Source: an uncultured Solobacterium sp.
Lineage (GTDB): Bacteria > Bacillota_I > Bacilli_A > Erysipelotrichales > Erysipelotrichaceae
Direction of reading: 5' to 3'
NCBI GenBank assembly: GCA_900546285.1
Contig: URCJ01000065.1
Coordinates: forward strand, 1 to 6,725
Length of the DNA: 6,725 nucleotides
Of the stretch, positions 1 through 6,186 are shown in pieces. A program made the translations under genes and the position numbers. The stretch's first letter is position 1; every line of letters starts with the position of its first letter. Under the pieces are notes generated by a model. It worked only from the letters and a program-made list of their open reading frames with translations. It made no database searches and was not told the origin of the DNA.

Positions 1-55
1 CAAACAATCTGTTGCTCTTATAAGGCTAATTATCGATTCCTCGCTAGCAACATAA
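1..55. repeat. Left copy of long direct repeat flanking the IS (fragment of gldA 3' end)
   Basis: These bases are identical to 2183-2237, which lie inside the intact gldA gene. Identity stops exactly after position 55 (T at 56, G at 2238). Read on the minus strand, the copy encodes about residues 340-357 of GldA, so it is a detached piece of the gldA 3' end and not a gene. The window begins inside the repeat, so its full length on this side is unknown. The simplest reading is a target duplication made when the neighbouring insertion sequence landed. A pre-existing segmental duplication is the alternative. Confidence 0.9.
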
Positions 56-62
56 TAGAGTA

Positions 63-85
63 AAAGCCCATGGATACTGGGCTTT
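63..85 (-). terminator. Hairpin terminator downstream of the transposase
   Basis: Read on the minus strand, AAAGCCCA, a 7-nt loop and TGGGCTTT form a perfect 8-bp stem, followed by a short T run (GGGCTTTTACTC). It lies about 37 nt beyond the transposase stop codon and only 7 bp inside the left end of the element. It probably ends transposase transcription before it reaches flanking DNA. The T run is short, so efficiency is uncertain. Confidence 0.65.
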
Positions 86-121
86 AGCTTGTTTTTGAGT
101 GTTGTACAATAATGGTTATTT

Positions 122-1912
122 TTAATATTTAAGAATCTTTTTTATATTTTCTCTTGTATCATATTTTTTATCCATGTTTATACCACAGATACCATTCAAA
201 TATTGTATTTCTGGCTTATAGCCGATGAACTTATAAAGGTTACTTACTTCATGAGTACATTTGAATTCTTTCATTCTTTCAAGTAATACTTTAATGGTAT
301 ATTTGTTATCTATCTTTGCTTGTAAGATTCTTATGATTACTAAAGAAATAAAACAGATAAGAAAGTGGCCATCAATGTGGTCTTCAAGTCTTACATTTAT
401 TGGACGTGCATTAAATTCTGATTTAGTAATCTTAAAGGTTTCTTCTATCTTAGATAAGCCTTTATAAATATTTCTAAGTTCAATATCTGATAAATTCTCT
501 TCTGATGTAACTATAGAATAATAGCCATCATACTTTTCTTCTTCTCTGATTTTGTCTTCATCAAGAGAAAGGCTTGATCCCTCTAATATTTCACCAGTTT
601 TAGAATCAAACTTAATATTATTAATATATCCAGCAGCACCATATGATGTAGCCTTGGTATATGCACTAGGGTACTTAATTAATTGTTTAGCTTTTTCAAT
701 AACCATGGCTCTATCTCTTTTTTGTTTATCTGCATACTTCTTTGAATAATAGACCATTTGTTTTTGATCAACAGTTATAGTTTGTTTTCTTTTGTTGCCA
801 CCCTTAGTTAAACCCAAATCATCCCTTGTGATTGTCATTTTCTTAGGATAAACACGAGACTTGTGTTTAAAGATAACTTCATTTCCATCTTCATCAATGA
901 TGGTATCTACTATGTAGTCATCTTCTTTTAAGACCCACTGTTTAAATTCTTTATCAGCTCCTCTTATTGATTGGCCATATACATAACCGTCTCTATTTTT
1001 CTTATCTAAGTCTATTCCTGCTGTTTTAATCATATTGTCAGAACAGTTAAGACCTCTATCAGCCACCACTACTACCTTATCAATATTATGTCTTTTCTTA
1101 ATTTTCTTAAGTTCTGGAACTAGCGTTTCTTTCTCTGAAGTATTACCAGAGAATAGATTATAAGATATAGGAAAACCTTGCTTATCTAAAAGTAAGCCCA
1201 TTTCTACAATAGGATCTTTTCTATTATTCTTTTCAGGACCTCTTTTTCTTAAACCCTTCTTGATTATTTTATTGTTTTCATCTACTAGATCTTCATCATC
1301 ATATTCAATTTCAAAATAATAATTGGTGCAATCATAATAAGAAGTAGAGGCATCACGCTTATAAGTGTTTTTAGTTGAATTCCATATAGTTTTAAATATT
1401 TCTTCCTTACAATCAAGAAGTGGTCTTAAACATCTATACATATCATCAAGACTTAAATCAAATGGTTCAAAGAAATCACCTTTATGTTCGTGAATATATT
1501 TAATACTTCCAGGATTTAAGATTCTAGAATAGGTAAGAAGTTCAGTTGCCTTAGTTAAGCTATATTCAATATTAGTTTTATACTGTTTACTTTTTAAAAC
1601 AGTAGAAATATCTAACTCTTTAAAGATAGTCTTTAAATAAGCATAGCCAACCATAAAAGTATCATCATTAAAATCGTTATTAATACTTCTATCTATCTTT
1701 AGAGTAAATATTTTTTGACTATCTTGTTTTAGCCTTGATAGTTCACTGGCTAAATAAGATTCTACATCATCATATTTCTCTTCTAGTTCATCAAGATAAC
1801 CATACTTTTGGACTACCTTTTGTTTAATCTTGTTGTTTTCACGATATCCATCAACTATTGAACAATAAATCCTACCACTTGGATACTTGTATCTTTTAAT
1901 AAACAACGACAT
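122..1912 (-). CDS. IS1634-family (IS4 superfamily) DDE transposase
   Basis: This 596-aa protein would carry out cut-and-paste movement of the surrounding element. The N-terminus (FIKRYKYPSGRIYCSIVDGY, then QKVVQKYGYLDEL) is typical of IS1634-type transposases. The RNase H-like catalytic residues can be placed as D194 (YYDCTNYYF), D285 (VVVADRGLN) and E490. E490 sits in an IS4-type C-terminal signature read as Y483-(2)-L486-(3)-E490-(6)-K497, with Leu in place of the usual Arg. A long insertion between the second Asp and the Glu, rich in Lys and Asp, is usual for this family. The start at 1912 is supported by AAGGATGG at 1922-1929, 9 nt upstream, and by a good promoter. No frameshift or internal stop is present, so the gene looks functional. 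Family assignment comes from recalled motifs, not a database search. Confidence 0.93.
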   Translation of the reverse strand: MSLFIKRYKYPSGRIYCSIVDGYRENNKIKQKVVQKYGYLDELEEKYDDVESYLASELSRLKQDSQKIFTLKIDRSINNDFNDDTFMVGYAYLKTIFKELDISTVLKSKQYKTNIEYSLTKATELLTYSRILNPGSIKYIHEHKGDFFEPFDLSLDDMYRCLRPLLDCKEEIFKTIWNSTKNTYKRDASTSYYDCTNYYFEIEYDDEDLVDENNKIIKKGLRKRGPEKNNRKDPIVEMGLLLDKQGFPISYNLFSGNTSEKETLVPELKKIKKRHNIDKVVVVADRGLNCSDNMIKTAGIDLDKKNRDGYVYGQSIRGADKEFKQWVLKEDDYIVDTIIDEDGNEVIFKHKSRVYPKKMTITRDDLGLTKGGNKRKQTITVDQKQMVYYSKKYADKQKRDRAMVIEKAKQLIKYPSAYTKATSYGAAGYINNIKFDSKTGEILEGSSLSLDEDKIREEEKYDGYYSIVTSEENLSDIELRNIYKGLSKIEETFKITKSEFNARPINVRLEDHIDGHFLICFISLVIIRILQAKIDNKYTIKVLLERMKEFKCTHEVSNLYKFIGYKPEIQYLNGICGINMDKKYDTRENIKKILKY

Positions 1913-1935
1913 AAGAGTGTACCATCCTTGGTTCT

Positions 1936-1964
1936 ATTATACCACATTGTATATCATTGTACAA
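1936..1964 (-). promoter_or_regulatory. Transposase promoter, extended -10
   Basis: On the minus strand, TATAAT (1936-1941) is a perfect -10 box preceded by TGG, which makes a TGn extended -10. A weak -35, TTGTAC (1959-1964), lies 17 nt upstream. The -35 is inside the palindrome ATTGTACAAT (1956-1965). The ribosome binding site AAGGATGG (1922-1929) follows and leads to the ATG at 1912. The element therefore carries its own promoter and does not need read-through from the gldA operon. Confidence 0.7.
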
Positions 1965-1994
1965 TACAGGAATATGAAAACATTGACATAATAA

Positions 1995-2015
1995 AAGCCT
2001 TATGTTTAAAGGCTT
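1995..2015 (-). terminator. Terminator-like hairpin upstream of the transposase promoter
   Basis: Read on the minus strand, AAGCCTT, a 7-nt loop and AAGGCTT form a perfect 7-bp stem followed by TTATTATG, so the run reads GGCTTTTATT. It lies between the operon end and the transposase promoter, in the direction of read-through from gldA. I infer that it insulates the transposase from outside transcription, as subterminal hairpins do in other insertion sequences. The stem is modest and AT-rich. Confidence 0.5.
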
Positions 2016-2081
2016 AAAGTAAGATATTAGATATTAGTAACTGCAAAAGTCAGGATTATAGGGGAGTGGATACTTTATTAT

Positions 2082-2104
2082 GTGTAAGGAACTTTTCCTT
2101 ACAC
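2082..2104 (-). terminator. Perfect 10-bp hairpin after gldA, probable operon end
   Basis: GTGTAAGGAA and TTCCTTACAC form a perfect 10-bp stem with a 3-nt loop. It starts 45 nt past the gldA stop codon, where an operon terminator is expected. There is no clear T run on either strand: the minus strand continues ATAATAAAG, and after ATAA this is probably insertion-sequence DNA. It could be a terminator whose tail was separated by the insertion, or an RNA-stabilising hairpin. Confidence 0.55.
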
Positions 2105-2149
2105 CTATATACTAAACAAATACTATCAACAAAATATGTTTCAATTATG

Positions 2150-3253
2150 TTAAATTTTGTATTTAGCTTTATAATATTTTCCCAAACAATCTGTTGCTCT
2201 TATAAGGCTAATTATCGATTCCTCGCTAGCAACATAAGTACTAGCTTCCCAAGAAGATGCAGTTAACGATGACTTAGCAATTAATTTTAGTTTTTCATTA
2301 TCATTATCAATTCCCAAGTCTTCTAAAGTTACAGGTATTCCACATTTAATACAAAAATTAAACGCTTTTTCTATTTCGTCATTCGGATATTCTTCAGCAA
2401 TCAATAAAGATAAAGTGCCAAAACCTACTCTTTCACCGTGGCTCTTCTTTTCACCCTCAGGAATAGCTGTAAATGCATTGCCTATTGCATGAGCTACTGA
2501 ACAGCCAACATTCTCAAAGCCAATTCCACTCATAAGAATATTAGCTTCAACAACATTTTCAAATTGCGGAGATAATATCTTATTTTTAGCACATTCAAGA
2601 GCAATTAGACCATCATGATATAAAGTCTCCATACATGCCTTCGCGATTGCTCTAGCAGAAAGAGATGACATCCCTTCCTCAGAATCACACCAAATATAAT
2701 TTGGATGTCCTTTTCTTTCGTTTGAAAGACCTTCATAATATGTTGACAAAGCATCTCCTATGCCAGCTGTTAAAAATTGAACAGGAGCATTTATGATTAC
2801 TGCAGTATCAACCAACACCAGATCTGGATGATAGTGATGAATGACTATCTCATTCATTTCACCCTCATCAGAATATAAAATCGACATGGCACTAGTAGGG
2901 GCATCACAAGAAGCTATAGTAGGACAAACAATTAGTCTTGCATTCATCTGTTTCGCAATCATTTTAGCAACATCGATTGTTTTTCCTCCACCAATGCCAA
3001 TCACAACATCAGATTTTTTACATTTGTTCATTGTTGCATCAATATTCTTGTGTGAAATAACACCAGAAAAAGATAGACATTCGTACTCACTTTGATCTTT
3101 ATATGTCTTAGCAACCTTTTCATCAAACAAACTCATTAGAAATTCATCAACAATATATAGATGAGTATTTCCAAAACTATTTGCATAATCATGTAATTTT
3201 TCAATAACCCCAGCACCTTGTATATAATGGCCGGGTGAACCCCATATCCTCAC
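2150..3253 (-). CDS. gldA: Glycerol dehydrogenase, NAD-dependent, iron-containing ADH superfamily
   Basis: This enzyme would interconvert glycerol and dihydroxyacetone using NAD(H) in the cytoplasm. It is 367 aa, the same length as E. coli GldA as recalled, and is collinear with it. It has an N-terminal SPGHYIQGAGVI, the nucleotide-binding GIGGGKTIDVAK at about residues 86-97, TIASCDAPTSA at 112-122, and metal ligands D167 (GIGDAL), H255 (VAHAIGN) and H272 (SHGERVGFG). The start is GTG, preceded by GAAGGAG with 6 nt spacing. It lies 11 nt after the second aldolase gene and is last in the operon. Next to aldolases that release dihydroxyacetone, its probable job is to reduce it to glycerol and regenerate NAD+. 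The C-terminal stretch SSWEASTYVAS (333-343) differs from the IHNMP region usual in GldA, so the exact substrate may differ. The end of this gene is duplicated at 1-55. Confidence 0.88.
   Translation of the reverse strand: MRIWGSPGHYIQGAGVIEKLHDYANSFGNTHLYIVDEFLMSLFDEKVAKTYKDQSEYECLSFSGVISHKNIDATMNKCKKSDVVIGIGGGKTIDVAKMIAKQMNARLIVCPTIASCDAPTSAMSILYSDEGEMNEIVIHHYHPDLVLVDTAVIINAPVQFLTAGIGDALSTYYEGLSNERKGHPNYIWCDSEEGMSSLSARAIAKACMETLYHDGLIALECAKNKILSPQFENVVEANILMSGIGFENVGCSVAHAIGNAFTAIPEGEKKSHGERVGFGTLSLLIAEEYPNDEIEKAFNFCIKCGIPVTLEDLGIDNDNEKLKLIAKSSLTASSWEASTYVASEESIISLIRATDCLGKYYKAKYKI
2183..2237. repeat. Right copy of long direct repeat (inside intact gldA)
   Basis: This is the second copy of the 55-bp perfect repeat seen at 1-55, here in its original place within the gldA coding region. 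If the right end of the insertion sequence is at 2077, the duplicated target would be 2078-2237, about 160 bp. It would then carry the last codons of gldA, its stop and the 2082-2104 hairpin. The left part of that longer repeat lies outside the window and cannot be checked here. Confidence 0.9.
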
Positions 3254-3264
3254 TATTTCTCCTT

Positions 3265-3876
3265 CTAAAAATGTCCAATCATTTTTTCTAACATTTCATA
3301 ATCAACAGTTACATTTTGCGCACCAGCAAGAATTGCTTTTTCAACATCTAAGGGTGTTTTTAATGATGCTGCGCAAACCATAGTGTTTATGTTTCTCGAT
3401 TTAAAAGCTTCGCTAATCTGTCTAACAACAGAAATACCATCATAACCGTTTTTATCTAATCTAGACACATAAACAGCAACACATACAGCCCCAGCTTCAC
3501 AAGCTAATAGTGCTTGATTTAAATCAAAGATAGCAGTGCAAGAAGAACGGATACCCTCAGCTTTTAATTTTCTTATCGCAACAAGGCCTTCATCTGTTGC
3601 GGGTATTTTAACTAATGTATTACCCGGAACTTCTTTTATAATTCTTCTTGCATCTTCTATCATTTCATCAGAAGTATCGCCCATAACCTCTATATACAAC
3701 GGCATATCGTTATTGATTATTTCCCTATATTTTTTACTTGCTTCTAAAAATGATGTATCACTATTTTTTAAATCTTTAGCGGCAATACTAGGGTTCATTG
3801 CGAAGCAATTAACAGGGAAATATTCTATAGCCTTTTTAACCATTTCTAAATTGTAAGTTACAAGACAATATTCCAT
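3265..3876 (-). CDS. Second FSA/TalC-family aldolase paralogue, C-terminally short and lacking the conserved Asp
   Basis: This 203-aa TIM-barrel protein of the MipB/TalC transaldolase family is about 62% identical by hand count to the upstream aldolase. It keeps the Schiff-base lysine K90 (NTLVKIP), N28 (MNPS), E63, T114, Y136, R139 (YVSRLDKNG) and S171 (AASLKTP). Two differences stand out. The N-terminal catalytic Asp (D6 in E. coli FSA) is V6, in MEYCLVTYN. The protein also ends at MIGHF, lacking the roughly 30-residue C-terminal tail of its neighbour. The tail is not found in other frames beyond the stop, so this is not a simple frameshift. The gene starts 2 nt after the upstream stop with only a weak GGAAAAG site, suggesting translational coupling. 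The frame is open and the barrel core is conserved, so it may be a partner subunit, an enzyme with altered reaction, or an early decaying copy. Confidence 0.85.
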   Translation of the reverse strand: MEYCLVTYNLEMVKKAIEYFPVNCFAMNPSIAAKDLKNSDTSFLEASKKYREIINNDMPLYIEVMGDTSDEMIEDARRIIKEVPGNTLVKIPATDEGLVAIRKLKAEGIRSSCTAIFDLNQALLACEAGAVCVAVYVSRLDKNGYDGISVVRQISEAFKSRNINTMVCAASLKTPLDVEKAILAGAQNVTVDYEMLEKMIGHF

Positions 3877-3878
3877 TT

Positions 3879-4580
3879 TTACTTTTCCATATTAGCGATA
3901 CGTACGCCTTTTCCAAACAAACCTTCCCAATCTGACTTAAAAGTATCTAAAGTATTAGGAGTCATTGGATGAGTGATTAAAGCTTCTAGCATAGGCAAAT
4001 CTACTGTTACATTTTCAGCACCTGCTAAAATAGCTTGTTCAATCGCAAGAGGTGTTTTTAAAGAAGCTGCACAAACTTTACATTCTGTAATACCATGCAT
4101 CTTAAATGCCTTAGCAATTTTAGCAACGGTTTCAATGCCATCGCCACCATTTTTATCAATTCTTGAAACATATACAGCGGCACAAATCGCTCCAGCTTCG
4201 GCAGCTAACATAGCCTGATTAAAATCATAAATAGCTGTACAAGAACAATAAATGCCTTCCTTCTTTAAAGCAGCAATTGCTTTTAATCCTTCTGGACAAG
4301 CAGGGATTTTTACCAATGTATTGCCAGGAACCTTTGTCCTAACAGCACGTGCATCCTCAATCATCTCTTCAGCAGTATCGCCCATAGCCTCAAGATAAAA
4401 AGGTGTATCTAATCCAATAACTTCACGGATTTGATTAGCGTTCTCTAAGAACGTCTTACCAGTACCTTTAAGACAATTAACAGCAATAGATGGATTCATT
4501 GAGAAGCATGCTAGCGGATAAACGCCAACACACTTCTTTACCATTTCCAAATCACCTGTATCTAAACAATATTCAACCAT
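3879..4580 (-). CDS. fsa: Fructose-6-phosphate aldolase / TalC-type transaldolase
   Basis: This 233-aa class I aldolase is predicted to cleave a ketose 6-phosphate to dihydroxyacetone plus an aldehyde phosphate, or to transfer the dihydroxyacetone unit. By recalled alignment with E. coli FSA, it has D7 (YCLDTGD), N29 (SMNPS), Schiff-base K91 (TLVKIP), T115, Y137, and phosphate-site R140 (YVSRID) and S173 (AASLKTP). Position 64 is Glu, as in transaldolases, where E. coli FSA has Gln59. Position 137 is Tyr, as in FSA, where transaldolases have Phe. The C-terminal tail with SDWEGLFGKG matches the FSA subunit-contact region. AAAGGAG lies 10 nt upstream of the ATG, 19 nt after IID. The SMNPS and YVSRIDKNG motifs differ from the usual TTNPS and YVNRID, so the natural substrate may not be fructose 6-phosphate. 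Confidence 0.88.
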   Translation of the reverse strand: MVEYCLDTGDLEMVKKCVGVYPLACFSMNPSIAVNCLKGTGKTFLENANQIREVIGLDTPFYLEAMGDTAEEMIEDARAVRTKVPGNTLVKIPACPEGLKAIAALKKEGIYCSCTAIYDFNQAMLAAEAGAICAAVYVSRIDKNGGDGIETVAKIAKAFKMHGITECKVCAASLKTPLAIEQAILAGAENVTVDLPMLEALITHPMTPNTLDTFKSDWEGLFGKGVRIANMEK

Positions 4581-4599
4581 ATTAATCTCTCTCCTTTAA

Positions 4600-5409
4600 T
4601 TAACCAAGAATCTTCAACGCACCAAGCACAATACCGGCAACCATAATAATTATTATTTGCGCCAATACATTAACGTGTTTCTTATTTAATCCATAGAATA
4701 TACCAATAGTTACAAGTGGAAGTAATCTAGGGAAAATAGAATCTAATGTATCTTGCAATGAGAAAGCTGAACCAGAGATATTAAATGCAATAGGTGTTGA
4801 TACACTAATGTTAGTAGCACACATAGCTCCAATTACCATTAATCCAACGATACCTAAAGCAGTTGTAATCTTACGCATTGTATCTGAATCAGCAGTTTTA
4901 GAAATAATTGTGTTACCAAATTTGTATCCATACTTTACACCAAAATAACGTAAAGCAATTGTTGGAATATTATAAATTGCTAAGAACAAAATAGGTCCAG
5001 CAAGAGATCCTGCAGCACATAAACCAGCTGCAATACCAGTTGCAATAATACGAAGTGTACCACCAATCAACGAATCGCCAATACCAGCCAAAGGGCCCAT
5101 TAATGCAACCTTCATAGCTGAAATTGATTCAGTATCAAAATTATCATTGTTGGCATTTTCTTCTTCCATAGCAGCTGAAATACCGAAAATCAATGGATGC
5201 ATTGTTGCTTGACAATTGTAGAATTCCAAATGTCTCTTATAAGCAGCTACACGGTCTTCCTTGTTATCATATAATTTCTTAATAGCAGGAATCATTGAAT
5301 AACAGAATGACATGTGTTGTTGACGTTCATAATGCCAAGCATGTGAAGTTGTAAATGATCTCCAGAACCCACTTCTAAGTTCTTTCTTTGTTAATTTATT
5401 AGAATTCAT
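4600..5409 (-). CDS. PTS mannose/fructose/sorbose-family transporter subunit IID
   Basis: This is a membrane subunit of a mannose-family phosphotransferase system, working with IIC to form the sugar channel. Typical features are the N-terminal FWRSF, the helical cytoplasmic part with MSFCYSMIPAIKKLY and LEFYN, the family motif MGPLAGIGDSLIGGTLR, and hydrophobic C-terminal segments ending at the last residue. The frame also opens at 5418, but that ATG directly abuts the AAAAGGAG site (5419-5426), leaving no spacing. The ATG at 5409 has 9 nt spacing, so I prefer it, giving 269 aa. From 5409 the gene overlaps the end of IIC by 11 nt, which suggests translational coupling. The sugar specificity cannot be read from the sequence. 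Confidence 0.92.
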   Translation of the reverse strand: MNSNKLTKKELRSGFWRSFTTSHAWHYERQQHMSFCYSMIPAIKKLYDNKEDRVAAYKRHLEFYNCQATMHPLIFGISAAMEEENANNDNFDTESISAMKVALMGPLAGIGDSLIGGTLRIIATGIAAGLCAAGSLAGPILFLAIYNIPTIALRYFGVKYGYKFGNTIISKTADSDTMRKITTALGIVGLMVIGAMCATNISVSTPIAFNISGSAFSLQDTLDSIFPRLLPLVTIGIFYGLNKKHVNVLAQIIIIMVAGIVLGALKILG

Positions 5410-6169
5410 TATCGTCATCTCCTTTTACAACATTATTTGTAGCTGGTGCAAATTGATGAGCCATCATTAAAATGCCAACTAATACAATTGAGAAACATAC
5501 AATTCCTAATACTGGAATACCTAAATATGCACTTAATAAGAAACCAAAGAAGAAGAATACTGCGATTTGTTTATTTGAAATCATAGAAATTAATTGTGCA
5601 AAACCGACAGCTGGTAAAATACCCGCAGCAATTCCAATTCCTGAAGTTAACCATGAAGGAATTGCATTTAGAAGTGCAGTAACTGCATCACCGCCAAATA
5701 AGAAACAAACAAATGCAATAATAGCGAATGATAAATCAAATAAGAAACCATTTGATAAGAAAACTAGCTCTATTCCTTTATCATTATCCTCTTCTGCATA
5801 ACGGTCTGCCATTTTAGCCATCAATGGAGTAATAACACCATAGAATAAGTTAACAACAACAGCAGATAGCATTGCAGCTGGCATTGCGATTGTGATTGCT
5901 GTTTCAACACCAGAACCGGTTGAAATCGCAAACGCAGTACCTAAAACTGAACCAACAATCATGTCTGGTGGTATAGAAGCACCGATGGCTTGCATACCCA
6001 TGAATACCAATTCAAGTTCAAAGCCCAACATAACACCTGTCTTAACATCGCCTAATGCAATACCAACAAGTGCACCAAGTACAAGTGGTCTACCTAAATT
6101 TGCGGTTCCCACAAAGTAGTCAGCCTTACCAATAAACACAATAAGACCAACAAGTAATGCTTGTATCAT
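5399..6169 (-). CDS. PTS mannose/fructose/sorbose-family transporter subunit IIC
   Basis: This 256-aa multi-spanning membrane protein forms the sugar-translocating part of the mannose-family PTS together with IID. It has the family motif GRPLVLGALVGIALGD (about residues 26-41), followed by FELELVFMGMQAIGASIPPD (about 50-69), close to the ManY/AgaC/SorA pattern. Most of the rest is hydrophobic helix, with a charged loop ADRYAEEDNDKG in the middle and a short hydrophilic C-terminus (KGDDDNEF). AGGAGG sits 7 nt before the ATG, 17 nt after the IIB stop. The order IIB-IIC-IID is the usual one for this family. Confidence 0.93.
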   Translation of the reverse strand: MIQALLVGLIVFIGKADYFVGTANLGRPLVLGALVGIALGDVKTGVMLGFELELVFMGMQAIGASIPPDMIVGSVLGTAFAISTGSGVETAITIAMPAAMLSAVVVNLFYGVITPLMAKMADRYAEEDNDKGIELVFLSNGFLFDLSFAIIAFVCFLFGGDAVTALLNAIPSWLTSGIGIAAGILPAVGFAQLISMISNKQIAVFFFFGFLLSAYLGIPVLGIVCFSIVLVGILMMAHQFAPATNNVVKGDDDNEF

Positions 6170-6186
6170 AGTTTATCCTCCTTTTA

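Larger units (their letters stand above)
56..2077 (-). mobile_element. IS1634-family-like insertion sequence, apparently intact
   Basis: A roughly 2.0-kb element holds a single long transposase gene between two copies of a host sequence. The left end is well placed at 56, where the direct repeat breaks off. The right end is inferred: reading inward, the left end starts TAGAGTA and the minus strand from 2077 starts TAAAGTA, a 6/7 match. Both ends are preceded by ACATAA, so the match becomes 12/13 if those bases are counted. The right end could lie anywhere up to 2182. The element carries terminator-like hairpins near both ends (63-85 and 1995-2015) and its own promoter. IS1634 of Mycoplasma mycoides is known for making long, variable direct repeats, which fits what is seen here. 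The intact reading frame and perfect flanking repeat suggest a recent insertion. Confidence 0.85.

Noticed and set aside
2022..2035. Tandem AGATATT x2 in the right subterminal part of the IS
   Set aside because: Two copies of a 7-bp AT-rich unit are expected by chance in this composition, and nothing similar is seen at the left end.
2066..2266. Plus-strand 66-codon frame spanning the IS edge and the gldA 3' end
   Set aside because: It runs across the IS boundary, the post-gldA hairpin and antisense gldA, so its open frame is a by-product of the insertion junction.
2841..3095. Plus-strand open frames inside gldA, the aldolases, IIC and IIB (for example 2841-3095, 3536-3856, 5472-5801, 6323-6643)
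   Set aside because: They lie wholly antisense to well-supported genes, show no recognisable family features and lack convincing ribosome sites.
3254..3300. Frameshift as the cause of the short second aldolase
   Set aside because: The bases after its stop are the gldA ribosome site and start, with no trace of the missing tail in any frame, so the tail is truly absent.
3879..4580. Sulfoquinovose transaldolase (SftT-type) role for the aldolases
   Set aside because: The visible neighbours are PTS subunits and GldA, with none of the sulfosugar isomerase or reductase genes expected, so there is no contextual support.
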